Source: Acidimicrobiaceae bacterium (GTDB lineage: Bacteria > Actinomycetota > Acidimicrobiia > Acidimicrobiales > Ilumatobacteraceae). From it: 64,000 nt of DNA. The position numbers were made by a program, and so were the translations under genes. Below are positions 16,700 through 25,164 of this stretch, one piece after another; position 1 is the stretch's first letter; every line of letters begins with the position of its first letter. Location: assembly GCA_020637235.1 (NCBI GenBank), contig JACJWG010000017.1:44445-108444 (forward strand). Reading direction: 5' to 3'. A model generated the notes under the pieces. That model had not been told where the DNA came from. It did no database searches and was given only the letters and a program-made list of their open reading frames with translations.

Positions 16700-17728
16700 A
16701 TGCCCGTGCCCACCCCTGAAGCACCGCCCGAGCCCGGACCCACCTCCGTGCTGTGCGAGAACGCAGCGCTGCGCGACGCGTGGTACGCCGTGGCGCGCGT
16801 CGCCGACGTCACGATCCACCCGGTGCCGGTGACGCTGCTCGGCACCAAGGTGGTGCTGTACCTGGCTGCGGGCGGCGAGATCGTCGCCGCCCCCGACCGC
16901 TGCCCGCACCGCGAGGCCCCGCTCACGAAGGGCCACGTGAAGGACGGCTGCCTGGTGTGCCCGTATCACGGCTGGACCTTCGGCGACGGTGGTACGTGCG
17001 TACGCGTCCCGTCGTCGAGCGACGACGCCCCGCCGCCGCGCGCCCACCTGCCCACCCACGTCGCCCAGCAGTACGGGCTCGTGTGGCTGTGCCTCGGCAC
17101 GCCCGCGCACGAGCTGCCGGTGATTCCGCAGGACGACGACCCGACGTTCCGCCGGCTCAACACGCCGGTCGAGGTGTGGCGCACGTGCGCGGCGCGCATG
17201 AGCGACAACTTCCTCGACATCACCCACTTCCCGTGGGTGCACCTCGGCACGTTCGGCATCGCGCAGGACACACGCGTGCCGCGCTTCGAACTCGGCGAGC
17301 TCGACCACGGCTGGTACGGCTACTCGTACGAGGTGCGGGCGCTCAACAACGCGGCGTCGACGACGGTGAGCGGGCAGGGCGGCACCGTGGTGGAGCGCAA
17401 GATGAGCTCGGGGTTCCACCTGCCCTTCGACGTGCGCAGCACGATCGAGTACCACACCGGGCTGCAGCACATCTTGCTGCTGCTCTCCACGCCGATCGAC
17501 GACGTCACCTCGTACTTCACGTTCGTGGTGTGGCGCAACGACGACTTCACCGTGCCGAGCGACGAGGTGCTGCGCTTCGACATGGCCATCGGTGCGGAGG
17601 ACAAGTTCATGCTCGAGCAGGTGCCGGGCGTGATGCCGCTCGACCAGACGACGCTGGTGAGCGTGCAAGCCGACAAATGCGGCGTCGAGTGGCGACGCCG
17701 GCTGGTCGAGCTGATGCGGTCGAGCTGA
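16700..17728 (+). CDS. Rieske oxygenase of the VanA/N- or O-demethylase type
   Basis: A 342-aa oxygenase starting at ATG 16700, 10 nt after AAAGG (16685-16689). The N-terminal half opens with the ALRDAWYAVARVADV block common to vanillate O-demethylase and methylxanthine N-demethylase alpha subunits, followed by the Rieske motifs C-P-H-R (DRCPHREAPL) and C-P-Y-H (LVCPYHGWTF). The catalytic region NFLDITHFPWVHLGTFG carries Asp and two His for mononuclear iron. No reductase is nearby. The C-terminal residues ELMRSS and the stop codon are made by the first copy of a 14-bp tandem repeat. Demethylation of an imported N-methyl compound is plausible but unproven. Confidence 0.88.
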   Translation: MPVPTPEAPPEPGPTSVLCENAALRDAWYAVARVADVTIHPVPVTLLGTKVVLYLAAGGEIVAAPDRCPHREAPLTKGHVKDGCLVCPYHGWTFGDGGTCVRVPSSSDDAPPPRAHLPTHVAQQYGLVWLCLGTPAHELPVIPQDDDPTFRRLNTPVEVWRTCAARMSDNFLDITHFPWVHLGTFGIAQDTRVPRFELGELDHGWYGYSYEVRALNNAASTTVSGQGGTVVERKMSSGFHLPFDVRSTIEYHTGLQHILLLLSTPIDDVTSYFTFVVWRNDDFTVPSDEVLRFDMAIGAEDKFMLEQVPGVMPLDQTTLVSVQADKCGVEWRRRLVELMRSS

Positions 17729-17752
17729 TGCGGTCGAGCTGATGCGGTCGAG
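17711..17752 (+). repeat. Three 14-bp tandem repeats spanning a stop codon
   Basis: CTGATGCGGTCGAG is repeated three times without change, beginning inside the last codons of the Rieske gene and ending 13 bp before the kinase stop at 17766. Each unit carries TGA; because 14 is not a multiple of 3, the alternative frame also ends in ELMRSS one unit later. It fills the convergent junction. Confidence 0.92.
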
Positions 17753-17765
17753 CTGACGGGATCGG

Positions 17766-18647
17766 TCAGCCGCCGACGAACGCCCGCACCTCGGCCGCCG
17801 TGGGGATCGACGGCACGGCCCCGGCTCGGGTGGTGCCCAGGGCTGCGGCCGCGGCCGCGTAGCCGAGTGCCGCCGGGAGGTCGTCGCCGGCAGCCAGCCG
17901 TGCGCACAACGACCCGCAGAACGTGTCGCCCGCACCCGTGGTGTCGACCGGCTCGACGGGCACCGGTGGCACGTGGGTGGCGCCGGTCGAGTCGTACAGC
18001 GTCGCGCCGCGCGACCCCTGCGTCACCACCACGGCTCGGGCGCCGAGCGCCAGCAGCGCGTCGACACCGCCGAGCAGCTCCACCTCGTGCTCGTTCGGCA
18101 CCACCACGTCGCACGTCGCCAGCAGCGACGCCGGCAACGACCGTGCCGGCGCCGGGTTCAACACCGTGGTCGCGCCCGCCGCCCGCGCCTGCGCGAACGC
18201 GGTCGCCACGGCGTCGAGTGGCACCTCCAGCTGAGCGAGCACCACCCGGGCGGGCGGCAGCGTCGCCACCGTCACCGTGGCGTTGGCCCCGGGCACCACG
18301 ATGATCGAGTTCTCGCCACGGTCGCTCACCCCGATGAGCGCGCGGCCGGTCGGCACGCCGGCGCGCACCGACACCTCCGCCCGGTCGATGGCGTCGTCGC
18401 GCATCACGTCGAGCAGGCGCATCCCGGCGGCGTCGTCGCCCACGGCCGACACGAACACCGTGCGAGCACCCGACCGTGCGGCGGCGACCGCCTGGTTGAG
18501 ACCCTTGCCGCCGGGGTGCTCGGCGTAGTCGTGGCCGAGCACGGTCTCGCCCGGGCCCGGCAGCTCGGCCGCCGTCGCGACGAGATCGAGATTGCTGCTG
18601 CCGACGACGCACACGTCGAACGTCGGCACGGGGGAGTCGCCGTTCAT
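17766..18647 (-). CDS. PfkB-family carbohydrate kinase (ribokinase-like)
   Basis: A 293-aa kinase starting at ATG 18647 (MNGDSPVPTFDV). It has the N-terminal PfkB signature (GSSNLDLV, then HPGGKGLNQAVAAARSGA) and the C-terminal DTTGAGDTFCGSL motif with the catalytic Asp and anion hole. GGKGLNQA is typical of ribokinase. A ribose or nucleoside kinase would fit a nucleoside-type importer, as sugar left after base removal would need phosphorylation (inference). It stands alone between the converging Rieske gene and a DUF2165 gene 25 bp upstream. Confidence 0.88.
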   Translation of the reverse strand: MNGDSPVPTFDVCVVGSSNLDLVATAAELPGPGETVLGHDYAEHPGGKGLNQAVAAARSGARTVFVSAVGDDAAGMRLLDVMRDDAIDRAEVSVRAGVPTGRALIGVSDRGENSIIVVPGANATVTVATLPPARVVLAQLEVPLDAVATAFAQARAAGATTVLNPAPARSLPASLLATCDVVVPNEHEVELLGGVDALLALGARAVVVTQGSRGATLYDSTGATHVPPVPVEPVDTTGAGDTFCGSLCARLAAGDDLPAALGYAAAAAALGTTRAGAVPSIPTAAEVRAFVGG

Positions 18648-18672
18648 GGGGCAGAGCTTCGCACGCGCCGGT

Positions 18673-19173
18673 TCACCCGACGACGGCGAGCAGCACCAGC
18701 GCACCGATCGTGACGAGGTTGATGCCCGGTGTCTGGTCCTTCGCCCGCCAGATCTCGGACTGCCAGCTCGCGAACCACTCGTTGCCGCCCACCTCGAACG
18801 CGAGGTGCCACACGACGAGGGCGAGGACGAGTGCGATCACGGCCCAGAACTTGGCGTCGTGCCATGCGTCGGCCGGGTCGGTGAGGTGAACCGCCAATTG
18901 CACCGACCCGATCCAGCCGGCGATCGCGACGAGCGTCTCGAGGACCACGATCACGCCGAAGGCGAGGCGCTGCAGCGTGGGGGACCGGATCGCCCGCCAC
19001 ATCAGCCGTGGCGAGCGGTAGGTGGTGTCCATCGACAGGATGTGCTCGACGTACTGCAGGTTCGAGCGCGGATCGGTGACGTTGCCGACGACGACGACCG
19101 TGGCCATCAGCGTGGTGCCGGCGACCAACACCAGGGGAGCCAGCCGGAGTGCCTCGGTGGTCGTGTCGATCAT
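18673..19173 (-). CDS. DUF2165-like small integral membrane protein
   Basis: A 166-aa protein with four hydrophobic segments (about residues 8-30, 65-90, 105-125 and 145-165). The GGNEWFASWQS motif between segments three and four is the hallmark of DUF2165 proteins. Their function is unknown. It lies 25 bp upstream of the kinase and 52 bp downstream of the YeeE-rhodanese gene on the same strand, so it could be the distal gene of either group. Confidence 0.75.
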   Translation of the reverse strand: MIDTTTEALRLAPLVLVAGTTLMATVVVVGNVTDPRSNLQYVEHILSMDTTYRSPRLMWRAIRSPTLQRLAFGVIVVLETLVAIAGWIGSVQLAVHLTDPADAWHDAKFWAVIALVLALVVWHLAFEVGGNEWFASWQSEIWRAKDQTPGINLVTIGALVLLAVVG

Positions 19174-19224
19174 GGGTCGGTGACGCTACCTCGCCACCGG
19201 CGCTCGGCCGAACCGACGAGTCGC

Positions 19225-20580
19225 TCAGCCACAGCCGCCGCCCCCGCCGCCGGTGGCGACACCGGTCGCCACCTCGCTCGGGAGCTGCAGCGTGCCCGGG
19301 ATGGGCACGTAGGCGGGCGGTGTGTCGACACCGCCCCGCAGCCAGGCCACCACCTGGTCCCGGTACGCAGCGATCCCGGTCGCGTCGGCGCCTCGGTCGA
19401 CGACCGCCGCCGGCCACGGCGCCGCGTCGTCGAACACCACGGCTCGCCAGGCATCGTTGCCGCCGTCGAGGGCGAACGCGTTGACGCCGTGTTCACGCAA
19501 CGATCGAACCACGACCGTGGTCGAGGCGGGATCGGCGCTCGAGAGCACCACGATCGGCTTGTTGCGAGCGGCCTCGCCGTAGGTGCCGTCGATCGCAGCG
19601 ATCGCGTCGTCCACGAGGTCGCCGGTGTCCGCGGTCGGTTCGAGTTCGATCGCCGTACCGATCGGGGCCGCCGCACGTTCGCCGGCCGTGCGGACGTCGA
19701 GGACATAGCTGTTCGCCGGCCCGTCGTCGGCCAACCGGTGGGCGTCGCTCACCACCCAGCCCACCACGCTGAGCGCATCGACGGTGGTGTCGACATCGAG
19801 GCCGACGACCCGCGGGGTCTCGGCCGCGACGGCCACCGATGCCGGATCGCTCGGCCGGATCACCCCGACGACGACGAGCACCGCGCCCACCGACGCCAGG
19901 GCGACCTTCGCCACCGGGGCGAGTGCCGGCATCCGTACCCTCGGTCGCGACTCGCCGCTCGCCAGCTGCTCGGGTGTCCTCAGCGCGAAGCGCTGTGTCA
20001 GCAGGTCGACGTACCGGAACGAGATGATCACGCCGACCGGGATGACGATCGCGAGCGCCCACACCGGGATGGTGCCGTACAGGTGCATCACCCGCGATCC
20101 GACGGGTTGGTAGAAGCTCTGGAACCAGTCGGCCTGGCCGGGGCCGTCGAAGAACACGGCGAAGGCGTACATGCCACCGAGCACGCCGACGAGGAACACC
20201 ACCGCATCGAGTCGACCACGGACGGCCGACACGACGGCGGTACCCGGGCAGAACCCGCCGAAGTAGAAGCCGACACCGAATAGCAGCCCACCGACCGCCA
20301 TCGGCAGCAGCATCGTCGAACCCACCTCGACCAACGACAGGTCGAGCATCCCCAGACCCGACAAGATCTGCGACCCGACCAGCGCCGTGATCAACGCGGT
20401 GAACATCACCTTGTAGACCTGCCAGTCGCGCAGCGTGAAGACCGACGTGAGCTTCTTCGCCGACCCGAAGCCCGCCCGCTCGAGGAAGAACCCGAACCCG
20501 GTGCCGACCAGGAGCGCGAGCAACGCGTAGAGCGTGGGGGAGCCGCCGTTCAGCGGGATGAATGGTGCGGACGCGATCAT
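19225..20580 (-). CDS. YeeE/YedE half-transporter fused to a cysteine-less rhodanese-like domain with GGCG tail
   Basis: A 451-aa protein from ATG 20580 (ATGA overlap with the cytochrome b gene). About six membrane segments fill residues 1-260 and include the YeeE/YedE motif FGGFCPGT, whose Cys handles thiosulfate in TsuA-type transporters. After a last membrane segment (about 250-268) comes a rhodanese-like region (about 290-400: SYVLDVRTAGERAAAPIGTAI ... LREHGVNAFALDGGNDAW), but the active-site Cys position reads VVLSSADPAS, so it cannot work as a normal sulfurtransferase. The chain ends VATGGGGGGCG: a penultimate Cys in a flexible Gly arm, as in the sulfur carrier SoxY (family knowledge). 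The likely role is handling of reduced sulfur with the upstream molybdoenzyme. Confidence 0.82.
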   Translation of the reverse strand: MIASAPFIPLNGGSPTLYALLALLVGTGFGFFLERAGFGSAKKLTSVFTLRDWQVYKVMFTALITALVGSQILSGLGMLDLSLVEVGSTMLLPMAVGGLLFGVGFYFGGFCPGTAVVSAVRGRLDAVVFLVGVLGGMYAFAVFFDGPGQADWFQSFYQPVGSRVMHLYGTIPVWALAIVIPVGVIISFRYVDLLTQRFALRTPEQLASGESRPRVRMPALAPVAKVALASVGAVLVVVGVIRPSDPASVAVAAETPRVVGLDVDTTVDALSVVGWVVSDAHRLADDGPANSYVLDVRTAGERAAAPIGTAIELEPTADTGDLVDDAIAAIDGTYGEAARNKPIVVLSSADPASTTVVVRSLREHGVNAFALDGGNDAWRAVVFDDAAPWPAAVVDRGADATGIAAYRDQVVAWLRGGVDTPPAYVPIPGTLQLPSEVATGVATGGGGGGCG

Positions 20581-21905
20581 CGCCAGACCTTCTTGAACAG
20601 GAACGCCGCGGTGAACCCGCCGACGAACACCGAGAGGAGGAACACCCACGAGCCGACCGAGAGCAGCGCGCCCTCCGACAGGTGGTGCGAGGTGCAACCA
20701 CGGGCGAGGCGGGTGGCGATGCCGACGACCACCCCGCCGCCGAGCGCCATCGCGAGCCGGGCCCGCCGCGACACGAGGCTGCCCCGATCGATCCCGAACG
20801 CGATCCGCCGCGCGAGCAGCGCCGACACGAGGCCACCGAGGGCGATGCCGGCGACGGTCCAGGTGAGCCAGTAGCTCGTGAGCGGTTCGTCGAGCGCCGA
20901 CGACCAGTAGGCGTTCGACTCGACCCAGTCGCGGTCGACCTCGCCGGCCACCACGGCGCCCAGCCGGGAGAAGAAGCCCGACGAGCCCGGGCCGTGACCG
21001 AGGATCACGAATCCGGCGAGCACGACCAGGCCGAGTCCGAAACCGGCGACGTAGGGCGACGAGAGTGGTCGGGCCTGTGCCCGGTGCGCCCGCTCGATCG
21101 GGCGGCGCACCAGTGCGGCCACCGCGCGCGGGAGGGCGAAGCGCTGCCGGCGATCGAGCGGTTCGCCGTCGTCGCCGTGCTCGGCGATCCATTCCGCGTG
21201 GTGGTGGTGGGCGTATCCGGGGTCGACGTCGCCGTGCACCATGCTCTTCAGCGCGGGCCGTTCCTCCTTGAGGAAGGCGGCCATCGCGAGGTGCACGAAG
21301 AAGAAGGCGATCACGACTCCGACCGTGACGAGGTGGATGAGCACGAGCGAGCGGGCGAGCCAGCCACCGACGAGCCCGAACCACATCGCGAGGCCGCTCG
21401 TCGCAATGACGATCGAGCCGAGCAGTGCGGTGACGCCGAACAGCTTCTGGCCGGCGTTGTACGCGCCCTGAGCGGGCAACGATCCGGTGTCGCCGGCGAG
21501 CTCCGCGCCGAGGCGCGCCTTCAGCCATGCCAGGTCGTTCGAGCTCGGCTTGAGGTCGCGCAAGAACCGCATCGACAGCCCGTGCGGGTCGAGCACGAAC
21601 GACACCGCCAGGATGCCGAACCACCCGATGCCCAGGTACACGTGGATGCGCAGCAGATGCTGCGGTCCGCCGACGAGGGAGTTCATCGCGTCGACGTAGA
21701 ACCGCGGGCCGATCTGGTACCCGGAGTTCGTGATGATCGCGATGCCGGTGAGCCAGAGCAGCAGGAAGCACGTGGCGTTGAACCAGTGGACGACTCGCTG
21801 CGGCAGCGGGTGCTTCACCAACCGGTGCACGCCCGTCGCCGCCGCGTCGCCCGCGTCGCCGGCGACCTCGTCGCCCGGCCGCTCCTCGAGCAGCTGATCA
21901 CTCAT
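20577..21905 (-). CDS. Cytochrome b membrane subunit fused to a YeeE/YedE half
   Basis: A 442-aa protein from ATG 21905, which has GGAGG 7 nt upstream and overlaps the ferredoxin stop by 8 nt. Residues about 25-230 form a four-helix cytochrome b561/formate-dehydrogenase-gamma-like haem subunit (HPLPQRVVHWFNATCF with the first haem His; LLRIHVYLGI; LVLIHLVTVG and FFFVHLAM). A His-rich loop (YAHHHHAEW) follows. The C-terminal third (about 295-440) is one YeeE/YedE half with the motif ARGCTSHHLSEGALLS. The other half is on the next gene. This would anchor the exported molybdoenzyme and pass electrons to or from quinone while linking it to a sulfur-compound channel (inference). Confidence 0.82.
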   Translation of the reverse strand: MSDQLLEERPGDEVAGDAGDAAATGVHRLVKHPLPQRVVHWFNATCFLLLWLTGIAIITNSGYQIGPRFYVDAMNSLVGGPQHLLRIHVYLGIGWFGILAVSFVLDPHGLSMRFLRDLKPSSNDLAWLKARLGAELAGDTGSLPAQGAYNAGQKLFGVTALLGSIVIATSGLAMWFGLVGGWLARSLVLIHLVTVGVVIAFFFVHLAMAAFLKEERPALKSMVHGDVDPGYAHHHHAEWIAEHGDDGEPLDRRQRFALPRAVAALVRRPIERAHRAQARPLSSPYVAGFGLGLVVLAGFVILGHGPGSSGFFSRLGAVVAGEVDRDWVESNAYWSSALDEPLTSYWLTWTVAGIALGGLVSALLARRIAFGIDRGSLVSRRARLAMALGGGVVVGIATRLARGCTSHHLSEGALLSVGSWVFLLSVFVGGFTAAFLFKKVWR

Positions 21906-22725
21906 CACGATCCTCCATCTCGTCCACGGGTGTCTCGTCCACGGGTGTCTCGTCCGCCGGTGTCTCGGGCGTCGCATCGGGCGTCGCGTCGACCCGCCGG
22001 TCGCGCACCACCCGCAGGCCCACCATCGCTCCCATCGCCGCCATGCTCAGCAGGCCGAGGCCACCGACGGTCTTGCCGATGCCGCGACGCCACACCATCG
22101 AGACCTGGCTGCCCGACTGCCGTGGCGGGCGCTTCGCGGTGAGCAACGCCAGATCCTTCGGCCGGCCGCTGAATCGCAGCGTCGGGTGCGGATCGACGTC
22201 GTCGGTGACGAGGCTGATCAGTTCGTGCCCGTCGTCGAGCGACTCGACGTCGCCGACGGCCACGGTGCGTTCCTCGCCATCGATCGTCAACGTCTCGACG
22301 AAGGTGCGTGCACCACTCGGGCACACCTCGAAGCAGGCGGGCGCCTGACCGTGGTGCACCCGGCTCTCGCACAGCGTGCACTTCTCGATCTTGTGCGAGT
22401 CGGCAGCGACGTAGCGGGCCTCGTACGGGCATGCCGGCACGCAGAGGCCGCACCCGATGCACAGGTCGTGGTCGACGAGTACCCGGCCGTCCGCTGCCGT
22501 GTACGACGCGCCCGTCGGGCACGCCGACACGCACGGCGCGTCGGCGCAGTGGTGGCACAGGTACGGGGCGAACGTCGTGTCACCGTTGGTGACCTCGCTG
22601 TCCTCCAGGTGCAGCACCCAGTTGCGCGCGCCGGAGGGGTCGAGGTCGTTGGCCGTCACGCAGGCGACCTCGCAGGCACGGCACCCGATGCACCGGGAGA
22701 TGTCCAATCGATATGCGAATCCCAT
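21898..22725 (-). CDS. Four-cluster ferredoxin-type electron-transfer subunit with C-terminal membrane anchor
   Basis: A 275-aa protein from ATG 22725 (GAGG a few nt upstream; GTG 22728 is adjacent). Sixteen Cys fall into four 4Fe-4S groups: CIGCRACEVAC, CHHCADAPCVSACP, CIGCGLCVPACP and CTLCESRV...CFEVCP, as in DmsB/PhsB/NrfC/PsrB subunits. A single hydrophobic segment (about 215-237) and a tail of TPDATPETPADETPVDE repeats follow, which is unusual for this family and suggests tethering to the membrane. It lies between the molybdopterin subunit (gap 9 bp) and the cytochrome b subunit, giving the standard A-B-C order of a respiratory molybdoenzyme. Confidence 0.9.
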   Translation of the reverse strand: MGFAYRLDISRCIGCRACEVACVTANDLDPSGARNWVLHLEDSEVTNGDTTFAPYLCHHCADAPCVSACPTGASYTAADGRVLVDHDLCIGCGLCVPACPYEARYVAADSHKIEKCTLCESRVHHGQAPACFEVCPSGARTFVETLTIDGEERTVAVGDVESLDDGHELISLVTDDVDPHPTLRFSGRPKDLALLTAKRPPRQSGSQVSMVWRRGIGKTVGGLGLLSMAAMGAMVGLRVVRDRRVDATPDATPETPADETPVDETPVDEMEDRDE

Positions 22726-22734
22726 CACGTCACC

Positions 22735-25065
22735 TCACAGGGCGTTCGGCTTCACGAGGCGGACGAAGTTCACCCGCATCGCCGTCGCTCCGCAGAGTGG
22801 GTCGAGCGCGTAGGTCGTCATCAGCGCCGAGTCGTCGACGCCGCGCCGGTAGGCATTGGTCAGTTGCCGGCTGTTGTGTCCGAATCCGTGCGTCACGTAC
22901 ACGGCCTCGGACGACATGCGGGCCGTCACCTGCAGGCGAACCGGCCCCTGGCGGATCCCGTCCTGGTTGACGAGCTCGATCAGCTCCCCGTCGGCGAGCC
23001 CGTATGCGTCGGCCACCTCGGGCGACGCCCAGACGGTGTTCTCCGGGTCGCGCCCGTGCAGCACGGGCGTGTCCTGGGTGCGGCCGAAGCTGTGCACCGG
23101 CGAGCGCCCGTACACGAGTCGCAGGAGTCCGGGTGGCGCCGCCGACGGCGGGTAGTAGGTCGGGAGCGGTTCGAAACCGGTGGGGTCGTCGCCGGCAGCG
23201 ACCTTGGTGTTCCACGCCTCGGCGAGATCGGTGGAGTACAGCCGCACCCGGCCATCGCCCTCGGTGCCGCTGAAGGGTGGGAAGGAGAGTGCGGCTCCGG
23301 CCCGTCCCGTGCCGTCGTCGCCGAGACCGTGCCCGGCGCGATAGATCGGCGACCTGTCGTCGACGACCACGTAGCCGTCGCGTCGCAGGGTGTCCCACTC
23401 GACGGTGCGCCCGGCGCCGGCCGTGCGGTTGTAGTGCTCGATCGTGGTGCGCGCGAGGTCCTCGGCCGACTCCCACGGCCAGTACTCGGCGAGTCCGAGC
23501 GCGGCGCCGATCTCGGCTGCGATCCGGTCCTCCCCCCGGCTGTCGCCGATCGGGGGCGCAGCGGTCTGCATCAACGCCACGAAGGCGTCGCGGTTCGCCG
23601 CCGTGCACAGCCCGTCGGCGCGTTCGAGGTAGCCGGCCGCAGGGAGCAGGACGTCGGCGTACTGGGTGACCTCGGTCGGGAGCACGTCGATCACGACGAG
23701 CAGGTCGAGCTGCTGCAGCGCCTCGATCGTCTCGTGTTGTGCCGGCAGGGTGGTGATCAGGTTGGTGCCGGCCACGACGAGTGCCTTGATCTGCCCGCTG
23801 CGAACGGCCTGGCGGATGCCGTCGACGTTGATGCCGGTGGTGAACGGGTACCCGGGGTCGCGCCGAGGGGCCATCGCCGGCAGCGCCGGCATGTCGGGGT
23901 ACACCTCCTCCGCCTCCGGCAGGGTCACCTTCTGAGGCAGGTAGTAGCCGCCTCGTGCGCCCCACGAGCCGCTGATCGCGACCAGGATCGCCATCGCCCG
24001 CGAGCGCTGGGTGTCGTTGCCGTACCAGACGACGTGACGTCCGGGGTGGAGCGCCAGGTGCGGGCCGGCCGCGGCGATCAGCGCCGCGGACTGCTCGATG
24101 TCGGCCTCCGCCAGGCCGGTCTCGGCCGCCGCCCACGCCGGCGTGCAGCGCTGCACGTGCTCCACCAACTGGTCGAACCCGCTCGTGTGCTGCTCGACGA
24201 ACGCCCGGTCGTACGAGCCGTCCCGGATCAGGATGTGGATCCACGCCAGCAGCAGGGCGATGTCGGTGCCCGGCCGGATCTGCAGCCAGACATCGGCCTT
24301 CTCGGCAGCGGTGGAGCGGCGGGGATCGACGACCACCAGCGACGCGCCGCGGGTGGTGGCGGTCACCATCTCCTGCACCTGCAGGTTGTGCATGTTCTCG
24401 CCGAGGTGCGAACCGATGAGCACGAGGCAATCGGTGTGCTCGATGTCGACCGGCTCGGGGGAGGCGAGCGTGTGGCCGAAGGTGAGTTTGAACCCCACCT
24501 CGCGCGGTGCCTTGCACTGGTCGTACGCCGGGTGCGCGCTGTGCGGCGTGCCGATCGCCGCGGCGAGGTGCTCGAAGTGCGTCTCCGCGGCGCCGTGGGT
24601 GAGGAACGCCACCGCACCCGGACCGTCGGCGGCGATGATCGCCCGCAGCCGGCCGCCGATCTCGGCGTACGCGTCGTCCCACGACACGTCGCGGAACACG
24701 CCGTCGCCGCGCTCACCGGTGCGGATTCGTGGCCGGGTCAACCGGTTCGGCGACTCGAAGAACCCGAGGCCACCGACGCCGCGGGGGCACAGCTTGCCCC
24801 GACTGAGGGGATGACCGGGCGAGCCGGCGATGTGGAGCGGGGTGCCGTCGTCACCGATCTCGACATCGATCCCGCACTTCCAGAAGCACACGCCGCAGAC
24901 CGAGCGGACGGATCGGACGGCCACCGGTGGGGCGTCGTGGCGGTGCGGGACGGCGGTGTCGGCGAACGCTCTCGCCGGCGCGGCGACACCGGTGGTGACG
25001 GCGGCCGCACCGCTCGCGAATCCCAGACGGAACACGTCCCGTCGACTGTGCACACTCGCACTCAT
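22735..25065 (-). CDS. Tat-exported molybdopterin oxidoreductase, catalytic subunit (PhsA/PsrA-like)
   Basis: A 776-aa catalytic subunit. The N-terminus has a twin-arginine signal (SRRDVFRLGF followed by a hydrophobic stretch and AFA). The 4Fe-4S site is CGVCFWKC ... GKLCPRG, and the molybdopterin domains follow (SHLGENMHNLQVQEM; VVDPRRS; the C-terminal molydop-binding region with YVTHGFGHNS). YDQCKAP near residue 185 holds a Cys where Cys-ligated enzymes of the polysulfide/thiosulfate/tetrathionate reductase group carry the Mo ligand; this position is my alignment by eye. With the YeeE and rhodanese partners, a sulfur-compound substrate is the best inference. The direction of the reaction is unknown. 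Confidence 0.88.
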   Translation of the reverse strand: MSASVHSRRDVFRLGFASGAAAVTTGVAAPARAFADTAVPHRHDAPPVAVRSVRSVCGVCFWKCGIDVEIGDDGTPLHIAGSPGHPLSRGKLCPRGVGGLGFFESPNRLTRPRIRTGERGDGVFRDVSWDDAYAEIGGRLRAIIAADGPGAVAFLTHGAAETHFEHLAAAIGTPHSAHPAYDQCKAPREVGFKLTFGHTLASPEPVDIEHTDCLVLIGSHLGENMHNLQVQEMVTATTRGASLVVVDPRRSTAAEKADVWLQIRPGTDIALLLAWIHILIRDGSYDRAFVEQHTSGFDQLVEHVQRCTPAWAAAETGLAEADIEQSAALIAAAGPHLALHPGRHVVWYGNDTQRSRAMAILVAISGSWGARGGYYLPQKVTLPEAEEVYPDMPALPAMAPRRDPGYPFTTGINVDGIRQAVRSGQIKALVVAGTNLITTLPAQHETIEALQQLDLLVVIDVLPTEVTQYADVLLPAAGYLERADGLCTAANRDAFVALMQTAAPPIGDSRGEDRIAAEIGAALGLAEYWPWESAEDLARTTIEHYNRTAGAGRTVEWDTLRRDGYVVVDDRSPIYRAGHGLGDDGTGRAGAALSFPPFSGTEGDGRVRLYSTDLAEAWNTKVAAGDDPTGFEPLPTYYPPSAAPPGLLRLVYGRSPVHSFGRTQDTPVLHGRDPENTVWASPEVADAYGLADGELIELVNQDGIRQGPVRLQVTARMSSEAVYVTHGFGHNSRQLTNAYRRGVDDSALMTTYALDPLCGATAMRVNFVRLVKPNAL

Positions 25066-25164
25066 CGGTCACCTCTCGTACAGATACGCCCATGGGTATC
25101 CATCGCTCTCGCCGATCATCGGCTCGCGAGGTGGCCGTCGGATGAGCCTTTGGACCCTCCCTGT

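Noticed and set aside
16753..17742. A 329-codon plus-strand frame overlapping the second Rieske gene
   Set aside because: It is Arg-rich shadow sequence; it ends in ELMRSS only because the 14-bp repeat shifts frame.
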